Shown: positions 1 through 7,622 of the stretch, piece after piece
Layout: each line of letters starts with the position of its first letter
Numbering within the stretch: position 1 is the first letter of the stretch
NCBI GenBank assembly: GCA_903905665.1
Contig: CAIVHJ010000459.1
Location: 1 to 16,267 of the forward strand
Length of the DNA stretch: 16,267 bases
Reading direction: 5' to 3'
DNA from: an uncultured Phycisphaerales bacterium
GTDB lineage: Bacteria; Planctomycetota; Phycisphaerae; UBA1845; CAIVHJ01
The notes under the pieces: model-generated
What the model saw: only the letters and a program-made list of their open reading frames with translations
What the model was told of the DNA's origin: nothing
Databases searched by the model: none
Position numbers and translations under genes: made by a program

Positions 1-801
1 CCGGACCTGATGCCGTCGGACATTACCGGGACGGAAGTCATCGAAGAAGACAAGACGACGGGCGCGCGGCAGTTGCGATTCATGAAGGGTCCGATTTTCG
101 CCAATGCGATTTTGGCGGACGAGATCAACCGGACGCCGCCCAAGACGCAGGCGGCGTTGCTTGAAGCGATGCAGGAAAATCAGGTTTCGGCGGCTGGGTT
201 TCAGCACAAACTTCCGCAGCCGTTTTTCGTGATGGCCACGCAAAATCCGATCGAACAGGAAGGAACGTATCCGCTGCCTGAAGCCCAGCTGGATCGTTTC
301 ATGTTCAAGATTCAGGTCGATTATCCCAGCGAACAGGAAGAGTTTGATATCGTCAAACTGACGACAACAACCGAACCGCCCAAGGTGGACTTCCTTTTGA
401 CGGCTCGCGACATCATCAATCTTCAAAAGATCGTCCGGCGGGTTCCCTGCGCGGATCACATCATTCGTTATGCGATGAAGTTCGCTCGATGGACGCGACC
501 CGGTCAGGATCACGCGCCGACGTTCATCCGTGACTATGTGGAATGGGGCGCCGGGCCGAGAGCGTCGCAGTTTTTGGTGTTGGCGGGCAAAGCCCGCGCA
601 GCATTGCACGGTCGGTTTCATGTCTCGACGGAGGATATTCGGCAGGTGGCGCATCCCATTTTACGGCATCGGATCATCACCAACTTCAACGCCGAGGCGG
701 AAGGCATCAGGTCGGACCAGATCATCGACTGGATGATCCGCGACGTTCCCCGCGAAGATGAACCGTCTGGGCAGATTGACAAAAAAGTGTTCGCCACATG
801 A
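1..801 (+). CDS. MoxR-family AAA+ ATPase, 5' end outside window
   Basis: The reading frame is open from base 1 (it begins P-D-L before the ATG at 10), so that ATG is internal and the true start, with the Walker A loop, lies upstream. Numbering from that ATG, Walker B is ILADEINR (about 34-41), sensor 1 is ATQNPIEQEG (76-85), followed by PEAQLDRF. The rest is the helical lid typical of MoxR (GPRASQ and a later ST-EDIR segment). MoxR proteins are cytoplasmic ATPases thought to act as chaperones, usually encoded beside VWA-domain partners. That holds here: the stop overlaps the start of the DUF58 gene by 4 bases (ATGA), implying translational coupling. The ATPase assignment is near certain; the substrate is unknown. 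Confidence 0.96.
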   Translation, partial: PDLMPSDITGTEVIEEDKTTGARQLRFMKGPIFANAILADEINRTPPKTQAALLEAMQENQVSAAGFQHKLPQPFFVMATQNPIEQEGTYPLPEAQLDRFMFKIQVDYPSEQEEFDIVKLTTTTEPPKVDFLLTARDIINLQKIVRRVPCADHIIRYAMKFARWTRPGQDHAPTFIRDYVEWGAGPRASQFLVLAGKARAALHGRFHVSTEDIRQVAHPILRHRIITNFNAEAEGIRSDQIIDWMIRDVPREDEPSGQIDKKVFAT

Positions 802-1784
802 TGCATGATTCACATGACCACGGAATAAGTCAGGACGTTCCACGGACTTCGTCCCGCCCACTCCAATCCTCTTCGGAGCCAGTGCGGGATTATCGGCGTT
901 ATCTGGACCCCAGGACGCTGGCGAAAATCGGGCGGTTGAACCTTCGGGCCCGACTGGTAGTGGAGGGATACATCAGCGGAATGCACCGGTCGCCGTATCG
1001 CGGTTATTCGATCGAGTTCGCCGATCATCGGCAATACGTTCAGGGCGACGACATTCGCCACATCGACTGGAAAGTTTTTGGTCGGACCAACAAGTACTAC
1101 ATCAAGCAATACGAGGAGGAAACCAACCTCGTGTTGATGCTGGCGGTCGATTGCAGCGAATCCATGAGCTACAAATCGCCGTCATCCCCAATGAGCAAGC
1201 ACGAATATGGAATTTCCATCGCCGCCAGTCTGGCATATCTAGCCCTGCGGCAACAGGATTCGGTGGGGTTGGCGTGTTTCGACGAATCGGTCACTCGCTA
1301 CCTTCGGCCGACGAATCATACCGGTCAGTGGAAGGCGATTATTCACGAACTCGACGGGGCCACCGGTCCAAGCAAGACGTCGCTGAAAGGAATCATGGAC
1401 GATCTGGCTGAGCGAACGCATCGGCGGTCGCTGGTGGTGATCATCAGCGATTTTCTGGATTCGCTGGCCAATATCCAGGCGGGTCTGAGGCACCTGAAAT
1501 ATCGCAAGAATGAATTGATTCTTTGCCACGTGATGGACCCGGCGGAACTGGACCTACCGTTCGACGGGCCGATCAAATTCAACGGGCTGGAAGCCGGTGG
1601 TCATCTGCTGACCGAACCGAAGGCTTTGAAAACGCGTTATCGGCAGGAGGTCGAGACCTTCATCGCCGATCTGAAAAAAACTTCGCGCGAGCTCCGACTG
1701 GACTACGCACTGTATAACACTCGAAATTCGCTCGACGTGGCGCTGAGTTCGTATCTCGCCACGCGCAGCGCACGGATTCGATGA
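798..1784 (+). CDS. DUF58 domain protein (VWA-like partner of MoxR)
   Basis: 328 residues with no clear membrane segment. The DUF58 signature is at about 67-108: YRGYSIEF, R-QY, GDDIRHIDW, then a KQYEEE segment. A VWA-type metal-binding D-x-S-x-S follows at 118-122 (DCSESM), and VVIISDF later provides the usual third strand. The family always accompanies MoxR ATPases, and its exact biochemical role is not established. The chosen ATG at 798 overlaps the MoxR stop. The first 30 residues are low in conservation-type motifs, so a GTG at 882 is a possible alternative start. The 3' end overlaps the next gene by 4 bases (ATGA at 1781). Probably a cytoplasmic adaptor between MoxR and the membrane VWA proteins downstream (inference). 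Confidence 0.95.
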   Translation: MMHDSHDHGISQDVPRTSSRPLQSSSEPVRDYRRYLDPRTLAKIGRLNLRARLVVEGYISGMHRSPYRGYSIEFADHRQYVQGDDIRHIDWKVFGRTNKYYIKQYEEETNLVLMLAVDCSESMSYKSPSSPMSKHEYGISIAASLAYLALRQQDSVGLACFDESVTRYLRPTNHTGQWKAIIHELDGATGPSKTSLKGIMDDLAERTHRRSLVVIISDFLDSLANIQAGLRHLKYRKNELILCHVMDPAELDLPFDGPIKFNGLEAGGHLLTEPKALKTRYRQEVETFIADLKKTSRELRLDYALYNTRNSLDVALSSYLATRSARIR

Positions 1785-3976
1785 ATATGTTTGGTTTTCC
1801 GCTGGTCAATCCGGTATTGGGGTGGGTGGCGCTGGGACTTGCAACGCTTCCGGTGATCATTTATTTGCTCAACCGCCGGCGGTATCGTGAAGTCCCGTGG
1901 GCGGCCATGATTTTTTTGCTGGCGGCCAATCGCAAGAGCATCCGCCGAACCCGTTTAGAGCAGATTTTATTACTGATCGTTCGAGCCGGCGTGATCGGGT
2001 TGTTGGCGTTTGCACTCGCCCGACCCTATTGGCCTGCCAGAAGCAGTCCTCGCTGGTTGTCCGCCGGAACCCATCACCTCGTGATTTTGGATAACTCGTT
2101 CTCGATGGGCGTGAACATTCCATCGGGTGCGGAGTCCGGCCCCGCTCATCGGTTGTTTGATCTCCAGAAATCCCGCGCAGAAAAACTGATCGACGAATTG
2201 CCTTCGGGCGATCCGATCACCATCATCACCATGTCGTCTCCCGCCGGCATCGTGAATCTTCAACCTCTCTTCGACAAGAAGCAGGCGGCGGAAGTCGTCC
2301 GAAGTACTTTGCTGAGCGATCGCGCTACAGATTTGCCGGGGGCGCTTCGGATTGTCACCGAGACGATGGAGCGATTCCCGGAATACAAAACCCGGACGGT
2401 CTATGTGTTCAGTGATTTTGCCGGTCCGGCGCTGAAAGAAACCGGATCCACGGCAGCCCCCACGACAACGTCCCTGATTCGATCCCTCGCCCAGAAAGCG
2501 CAGATCGTGGTCTATCACATGCTCAATCCATCCTCCGCCAACCTCTCGCTGACGGGTTTGACCCTGAGTAATCCCATCGTGGGAATCGGTTCCCCCACCG
2601 AGATCGTCTGTTCCATTCACAATTATTCCACCTCGCGATCCGGCGCGCTGAAACTCAAAATGCGTCTGGACGATCAGTGGATTACCGAGAAAAACGCGGC
2701 GCCGCTGGAAGCCGGCGAGACTCGGCGCGAACCGCTGCCAGTGGAGTTCGCCCAGGCGGGACTTCACTCGATCGAAGTGGTCCTAGAGGCGACGGGTTCC
2801 GACGCTGTTTCTTTGGACGATGTGCGCCGACGGGTCGTGAACGTACGGGAAGAAGTTCCGATACTGATTGTGGACGGGAAACCCGGTTCTTCGCGGATGC
2901 ACGGTCAGGCGGGTTATCTGTCTGCCGCACTTTCTCCCCACGCCGTGAATGTGAAACGCACATTGTTGACTCCCAAGGTCGTCAGCGAAAACGCGTTTGC
3001 GACGATGGACCTTCGACCTTTTGAAGTGATTTATCTGTGCAATGTTCGGCTTCTGGCGCCCGAACAGTGGCAACAATTGCAGAATCGCGTGGAACAGGGA
3101 ACGGGTCTGGTGATTTACCTCGGCGATCTGATCGACCTTGAAAACTACAACTCCGCCGGCGCCGCGCTGCTGGGAGCGCCGTTGGACCGGCCGGCGTTTG
3201 AGACTGTTTCCGACGAACAATCCGTTCGAATCGATCCGAATTCTTTGAGCGAGGAGTTGGCGGATGATTTTGCCGGACGCCGCGAAAGCGGATTGTTCAC
3301 CGCGCGAGTGCACCAATATTTCAAACTCTCTTCCGCCTCAGGACTGAATCTCGGACGCATCCTGCAGGTCTTCGACAATGGAGACCCGATGGTGATCGTT
3401 CGAGACGTGGGTCGGGGTCGGTCGATGCTGGTCACGACGTCGGCGAACATGGACTGGACCAATCTGCCGGCACGGGGTGATTTTGTGACGCTCACGTTGA
3501 ATCTGCTGCAAGTTGTAGCTCCGCCCAACCAGCCCACGCGAAACCTGATCGTCGGACAAACTTTCTTGGAAAAGACGACCAGTCCTCATGCCGGGGGATC
3601 GGCTGCGGGGAGTATCGTTCAACCTGACGGAACCAATCTTCGGCCGGACATTCGGTTTGAAAACGACGAGTATTTTTGGCAATGCGACGCTATGGACCGC
3701 GCGGGATGGTACGAGTTGCAGGCCGCGGGTCAGAACAGTCCGATTGCCGTCAATGTCGATCCTGCCGAAAGCGACCTGACTCCGACCGACGAAAAAACGC
3801 TCCGAGACAAGTGGGGCACCGACTTTCAGTACATCGAGGTCAACCCCGCCGGTGAAAAGATCGTGACGGTTTCGATTCATGAGTTCGCCATCGCGCTGCT
3901 GTACGTAGCGCTCATCCTGATGCTGGTGGAAACATTGCTGGCGACTTTGTTCGGATATCAGAAAACTGAAACGTAG
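1781..3976 (+). CDS. BatA-like membrane VWA protein
   Basis: 731 residues. The N-terminus matches the BatA/aerotolerance N-terminal domain: hydrophobic helix at about 10-30, the basic stretch NRRRYREVPWAA, then a second helix at about 60-80 ending ALARPYWPA. A VWA domain follows with the MIDAS motif DNSFSM at 104-109. A middle beta-rich domain is followed from about residue 357 by a class-I-amidotransferase-like Rossmann region (VPILIVDGKPG, then VIYLGD) without an obvious catalytic cysteine. One C-terminal helix (about 702-723) anchors the end. The bulk is therefore likely exposed on the outer face of the cytoplasmic membrane. The start overlaps the DUF58 stop by 4 bases; a second ATG at 1787 gives a start more usual for the family. 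It is the membrane partner of the MoxR/DUF58 pair (inference from family context). Confidence 0.93.
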   Translation: MNMFGFPLVNPVLGWVALGLATLPVIIYLLNRRRYREVPWAAMIFLLAANRKSIRRTRLEQILLLIVRAGVIGLLAFALARPYWPARSSPRWLSAGTHHLVILDNSFSMGVNIPSGAESGPAHRLFDLQKSRAEKLIDELPSGDPITIITMSSPAGIVNLQPLFDKKQAAEVVRSTLLSDRATDLPGALRIVTETMERFPEYKTRTVYVFSDFAGPALKETGSTAAPTTTSLIRSLAQKAQIVVYHMLNPSSANLSLTGLTLSNPIVGIGSPTEIVCSIHNYSTSRSGALKLKMRLDDQWITEKNAAPLEAGETRREPLPVEFAQAGLHSIEVVLEATGSDAVSLDDVRRRVVNVREEVPILIVDGKPGSSRMHGQAGYLSAALSPHAVNVKRTLLTPKVVSENAFATMDLRPFEVIYLCNVRLLAPEQWQQLQNRVEQGTGLVIYLGDLIDLENYNSAGAALLGAPLDRPAFETVSDEQSVRIDPNSLSEELADDFAGRRESGLFTARVHQYFKLSSASGLNLGRILQVFDNGDPMVIVRDVGRGRSMLVTTSANMDWTNLPARGDFVTLTLNLLQVVAPPNQPTRNLIVGQTFLEKTTSPHAGGSAAGSIVQPDGTNLRPDIRFENDEYFWQCDAMDRAGWYELQAAGQNSPIAVNVDPAESDLTPTDEKTLRDKWGTDFQYIEVNPAGEKIVTVSIHEFAIALLYVALILMLVETLLATLFGYQKTET

Positions 3977-3981
3977 ATTGC

Positions 3982-3987
3982 AGGGGA
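3982..3987 (+). promoter_or_regulatory. Probable ribosome binding site of the RM gene
   Basis: AGGGGA lies 8 bases before the ATG at 3996. It favours that ATG over the in-frame TTG at 3978, which sits 1 base after the preceding stop and has no purine-rich leader of its own. Confidence 0.45.
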
Positions 3988-3995
3988 CGCATCCA

Positions 3996-6900
3996 ATGGG
4001 ACGAAAAAAAACAGAACCGATCAGTCAGATGGATTTGATCGACACGAATGGGATGCGGACCTATGTTCGGCGAACCCGTCGCCCGCTTTTTTTGCCGAGA
4101 TTGCTCAGCAAAGAATCCGCCGATACCCATTTGATGGATTCTGCGCAGGATCAGGCGAGGGAGGTCGTGTCTCGCTGGATTCGAACCTATGAAAGAGGCG
4201 GTTTGAGCAGGAAAGAAACCTCGCTGGATGCCGAGTTTCTTCATGAGATTTTTTCGGATGCATTGGACTATAAACCTTCGACTCAGGGGGAGAACGACTA
4301 TAGTTTGGAGCGTAATTTTTCCGTTCCAGACGTGGGAACCGCCGACGGAGCTTTGGGCCTCTTTCGGGCAGGCCACAGTTCCGCACCGCATGTAGTCATC
4401 GAATTAAAGGATGCGGAGGTGAATCTGGACCGGGACCGGTTCAATGGCCGAACACCGGTTCAACAACTCTGGGACTACCTCAACGCCCTCCCCGGTTGCT
4501 CCTGGGGCATTTTGAGCAATTTTATAACGATCCGACTCTATCATCGAAATCGCACGCCGCAGGTCTATCAGGAATTTCGGCTTTTGGACCTCAAGGATGA
4601 GCGGAGGTTCCAGGAGTTTTATTATTTATTCGAGAAGGGCGGATTGCTGCCGACCGCTCTGGGACGATCACGGGCTGTAGGTCTGCTCGAATTGTCCGAG
4701 CAGCGTCAGCGTGAAGTCGGCGACTCGCTCTACAAAGCCTACAGCGGAAATCGCCTGAGTTTGATCGATCACCTCAAATCCAAACAGGGAAAGACGCTGG
4801 AACAATCGGTCCATATTGCCCAAAAAATACTTGATCGAATCGTCTTCATCGCCTTCTGCGAAGACCGCGGCTTGCTTCCGCCTGCGGTTCTGAAAAAGAA
4901 CTATGAAGGCATTCCGCCGTTCCCCCGCGTGACCAATCCTCGCTGGCGCAACTTCCTCGATCTGTTTCACGCCATGGATCAGGGCCATCCGGATTTGGAA
5001 TTACAAGAGGGGTATGACGGCGGGCTGTTCAAGCGTGATGCCGAAGTGGACGACTTGCAGCTTGATGACGGTTGGACCGATTTTTTCCGCGACATCGGAA
5101 CATACGATTTTCGGGACGAAGTCAACGTCGAAGTGCTGGGCCATCTGTTTGAAAAATCCATTACGGAACTGGAGCGAATTCGACTCGGCGGGTTGCTGGA
5201 TCAGGACGCTGACGATTCCTCGCCGGAACCCGCCATGAAAAAATCCGCCCAGCGCAAGCGGCAGGGCATCTTTTACACCGCCAAAGACTTCACGAAGTTC
5301 ATTGTTGATCGCACCCTGGGCGAAATTATCGAAAAACGGCTGGCCGATCTGGCGGTGGATTGCGGAGTCGATCCGGAGGATGACGGCGTCGCTTCGCCGA
5401 AACTGGCCGGCTATTGGCGTCGGGCGCTGGAGGAAGTGAGGCGAATCAAGGTCTGCGATCCGGCTTGCGGCAGCGGAGCATTCCTCATCGCCGCTTATGA
5501 CCTGCTGGAGGATCAATACCAGAACATCATCGATTCGCTCATTATTCATGAAGGACCGGACCGGACCGCACTGAACAATGATCTCCCCGACTGGATTCTC
5601 AACGACAATCTGTACGGCGTGGACCTCTCCGAGCAAGCCGTCGAAATCACCCGACTGGCGCTGTGGATTCGATCCGCCCGGCGCAATCGTACGCTCAATG
5701 ATCTGTCCCGAAATATCCTTTGCGGCAACAGTCTCGTGATCGACAAATCGGTCGATCCGCGGGCTTTTGTCTGGCGCGAAGCCTTCCCGTGCGTTTTTCA
5801 GTCTAACAGAGCCGCGACCGTAAGGGAGCGGGAATCTTCCGACGGAGCCCCGACTGTAAAGGAGGGAAATTCTTCCAACGGAGCCGCGACCGTAAGGGAG
5901 CGGAAAACATATACATCGGATGATCCTCTCAAAAAACAAAGACCGCTTCCTGACGGGCGCGGCTCTGATGATTGTTCCGAAGGCGGCTTCGATTGCGTCA
6001 TCGGCAATCCGCCGTGGGAACGGTTGAAATTGCAGGAACGGGAGTTTTTCGCCTACGCGGCACCGGCAATCGCCTCGGCGGTCAGCGCCGAAACCCGACG
6101 CACCCAGATTGAAAAACTCAAAAAGAAAGACCCCGACCTGTTTACCCGCTATGAAGCAGCCAAGACTCAGGCGGAGAATGTTCTTGCTCATGTTCGACAG
6201 TCCGGCGAGTTTCCGCTCACCGCACAGGGGGATATCAACACTTACATGCTGTTTGCCGAACTGGCGAGAAAGATCGTCTCTCCCGGCGGTCTCGTCGGGA
6301 TTTTAGTCCCCTCCGGCATCGCCACCGATATGACTACCAAGGAATTTTTCAATCAAGTCATTGAAGATAAAAGTCTGATTCTGTTTTATGATTTCGAGAA
6401 CAAGGAGGGAATCTTCCCGGACGTGCATCGCTCTTATAAATTCTGCACGCTGATCTTCGGCGGGTCGAAGGTCAAGACCAAACAGGCGGACTATTTCTTT
6501 TTCGCCCACAATATGGACGATCTGGAAGAGCAGAAACGACACATCAAGTTGACGGCGGAGGACTTCGCCCTGTTTAATCCCAATACCCGAACCTGCCCGA
6601 TTTTTCGCACCCGCCGCGATGCCGAATTAACCAAATACATCTACAACCGCGTACCGATTCTGGTGGACAAGAACCGGCGAAGCGGGGGCAACCCCTGGGG
6701 TATCCGGTTTGTGCGAATGTTCGATCAGACTAATGACGCCGCGCTGTTCAAGACCGGCGACGATCTCAAGAAACTCGACTACAAACTGACCGGCAACCGT
6801 TGGGTCAAAAAGACCAAAACTTTCCTGCCACTCTACGAAGCCAAAATGTTTCGCCCATACGATCATCGATTCGGAAGTGTATACGTCAAACAAGAAAACT

Positions 6901-7622
6901 GGGTCAACCAAGGACAAACTGATGAAACCACTTTGGTGAAGCATCAGAATACCGATTTTGTCGTGTTGCCTCGATGGTGGATTGAAGAAAACGAGATACT
7001 GAAAAGGCTGCCCATCCCGTCCCATAAGACACTTCTGGCATTTCGTGATGTAACCCGTGCAACAGATGATCGAACGATGTTGGCAACCTTTATTCCTTTC
7101 GCCGCTGTTGTCAATACTGCTCCACTTATTGTTTTCGGAGAGAGCATAACTCCGCGACAGCAATGTTGCCTCACAGCTAATTTGAACAGTCGTGCACTTG
7201 ATTGTGTGGCCAAACAAAAGGTTGGTCATATACATATGAACTTTTTTATTCTTGAGCAGTTGCCGATGTTTTCGCCGGATTTTTATGAGGATCGGTGTCC
7301 GTGCGACAAGAAAACCAAGTTGGTGAAGTGGATGTCGGATCGGGTATTGAAGCTGACCTGTACTGCCGAGGATATGCGACCGCTGGGCGAAGCGTGCGAT
7401 CTGGACCCACCGGTGCACAAGTGGAAGGAACCGGAGCGTCAGGAACTCATGGCCGAGCTGGACGCCGCCTATTTCATACTTTATGGGATTAAGCGTGATG
7501 ACGCGATCTATATTCTGTCAACTTTTCAGGGTCTAACCGACGGTGGGCGGATCGCCGTCGAGGATGCTCCGACCGTCCAGCGGATTTTGGAACATTACGA
7601 TCGTCTGTCAAAGATCGGATGA
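3996..7622 (+). CDS. Type IIG-like restriction endonuclease / N6-adenine DNA methyltransferase
   Basis: 1208 residues from the ATG at 3996 (a TTG at 3978 would add 6). One polypeptide appears to carry cleavage, methylation and recognition. The N-terminal PD-(D/E)XK-type motif has D117 and E136-L-K138 (in VVIELKDAEV), followed by TPVQQLWDYLNA and ILSNFITIRLYHR, a layout I associate with Type IIG enzymes. A helical connector follows. The amino-methyltransferase core has QGIFYTAKDF (about 423-432), SAM motif I DPACGSGAFL (488-497), YGVDLSEQAVEITRLAL, and catalytic motif IV NPPW (671-674). The C-terminus holds the presumed target-recognition domain, with MNFFILEQLPMFSP near 1081-1094. Residues about 605-658 are REP-derived (separate entries). 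The gene lies between two genes of the MoxR/VWA operon, 19 bases after one stop and overlapping the next start by 4. No helicase or separate specificity subunit is visible, against Type I/ISP or BREX. Specificity cannot be read from sequence. Confidence 0.9.
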   Translation: MGRKKTEPISQMDLIDTNGMRTYVRRTRRPLFLPRLLSKESADTHLMDSAQDQAREVVSRWIRTYERGGLSRKETSLDAEFLHEIFSDALDYKPSTQGENDYSLERNFSVPDVGTADGALGLFRAGHSSAPHVVIELKDAEVNLDRDRFNGRTPVQQLWDYLNALPGCSWGILSNFITIRLYHRNRTPQVYQEFRLLDLKDERRFQEFYYLFEKGGLLPTALGRSRAVGLLELSEQRQREVGDSLYKAYSGNRLSLIDHLKSKQGKTLEQSVHIAQKILDRIVFIAFCEDRGLLPPAVLKKNYEGIPPFPRVTNPRWRNFLDLFHAMDQGHPDLELQEGYDGGLFKRDAEVDDLQLDDGWTDFFRDIGTYDFRDEVNVEVLGHLFEKSITELERIRLGGLLDQDADDSSPEPAMKKSAQRKRQGIFYTAKDFTKFIVDRTLGEIIEKRLADLAVDCGVDPEDDGVASPKLAGYWRRALEEVRRIKVCDPACGSGAFLIAAYDLLEDQYQNIIDSLIIHEGPDRTALNNDLPDWILNDNLYGVDLSEQAVEITRLALWIRSARRNRTLNDLSRNILCGNSLVIDKSVDPRAFVWREAFPCVFQSNRAATVRERESSDGAPTVKEGNSSNGAATVRERKTYTSDDPLKKQRPLPDGRGSDDCSEGGFDCVIGNPPWERLKLQEREFFAYAAPAIASAVSAETRRTQIEKLKKKDPDLFTRYEAAKTQAENVLAHVRQSGEFPLTAQGDINTYMLFAELARKIVSPGGLVGILVPSGIATDMTTKEFFNQVIEDKSLILFYDFENKEGIFPDVHRSYKFCTLIFGGSKVKTKQADYFFFAHNMDDLEEQKRHIKLTAEDFALFNPNTRTCPIFRTRRDAELTKYIYNRVPILVDKNRRSGGNPWGIRFVRMFDQTNDAALFKTGDDLKKLDYKLTGNRWVKKTKTFLPLYEAKMFRPYDHRFGSVYVKQENWVNQGQTDETTLVKHQNTDFVVLPRWWIEENEILKRLPIPSHKTLLAFRDVTRATDDRTMLATFIPFAAVVNTAPLIVFGESITPRQQCCLTANLNSRALDCVAKQKVGHIHMNFFILEQLPMFSPDFYEDRCPCDKKTKLVKWMSDRVLKLTCTAEDMRPLGEACDLDPPVHKWKEPERQELMAELDAAYFILYGIKRDDAIYILSTFQGLTDGGRIAVEDAPTVQRILEHYDRLSKIG
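5809..5903 (+). repeat. Three tandem 36-base REP-like palindromes inside the RM gene
   Basis: Copies start at 5809, 5845 and 5881, exactly 36 bases (12 codons) apart. Copies 1 and 3 are identical over 23 bases; copy 2 matches copy 1 at 28 of 36 positions by hand alignment. Each core folds as a hairpin: CCGC-GA-CC-GTAA-GG-GA-GCGG (5812-5831 and 5884-5903), i.e. two stems separated by tandem G·A mismatches and capped by a GNRA-type tetraloop. In copy 2 (5848-5867) the hairpin persists with CCCC/GGGA and CT/AG stems. The reading frame stays open, giving the 12-residue repeats AATVRER..., APTVKEG..., AATVRER.... The complementary strand reads LPYGRGSV, a peptide I recognise as a recurring translation of this REP family. 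Confidence 0.88.
5943..5965 (-). repeat. Inverted fourth REP-like copy
   Basis: The reverse complement differs from copies 1 and 3 at only 3 of 23 positions. It lies 39 bases after copy 3 in opposite orientation, so copy 3 (5881-5903) and this copy could form a long stem with a 39-base loop, the paired arrangement known from REP/BIME elements. In the gene's frame it encodes RPLPDGRGSD. The spacing again keeps the frame. Confidence 0.82.

Noticed and set aside
1970..2767. 265-residue open frame on the minus strand opposite the BatA-like gene
   Set aside because: Arg/Gly-rich shadow of a gene with VWA and membrane motifs.
5809..5903. 36-base periodic repeats as a small CRISPR array
   Set aside because: Only about 13 bases separate the cores, those linkers are themselves similar, the units lie inside an open coding frame, and there is an inverted copy. 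This fits REP elements, not CRISPR.
5001..6191. 396-residue open frame on the minus strand opposite the RM gene
   Set aside because: It lies wholly opposite a well-supported gene with methyltransferase motifs. Its only striking peptide (LPYGRGSV, repeated) is the REP read backwards.
3996..7622. RM gene as BREX PglX, DISARM methylase or Type ISP enzyme
   Set aside because: No helicase domain, no BREX or DISARM companion genes in the window, and a nuclease-type D...ELK motif at the N-terminus; a solitary Type IIG enzyme fits better.
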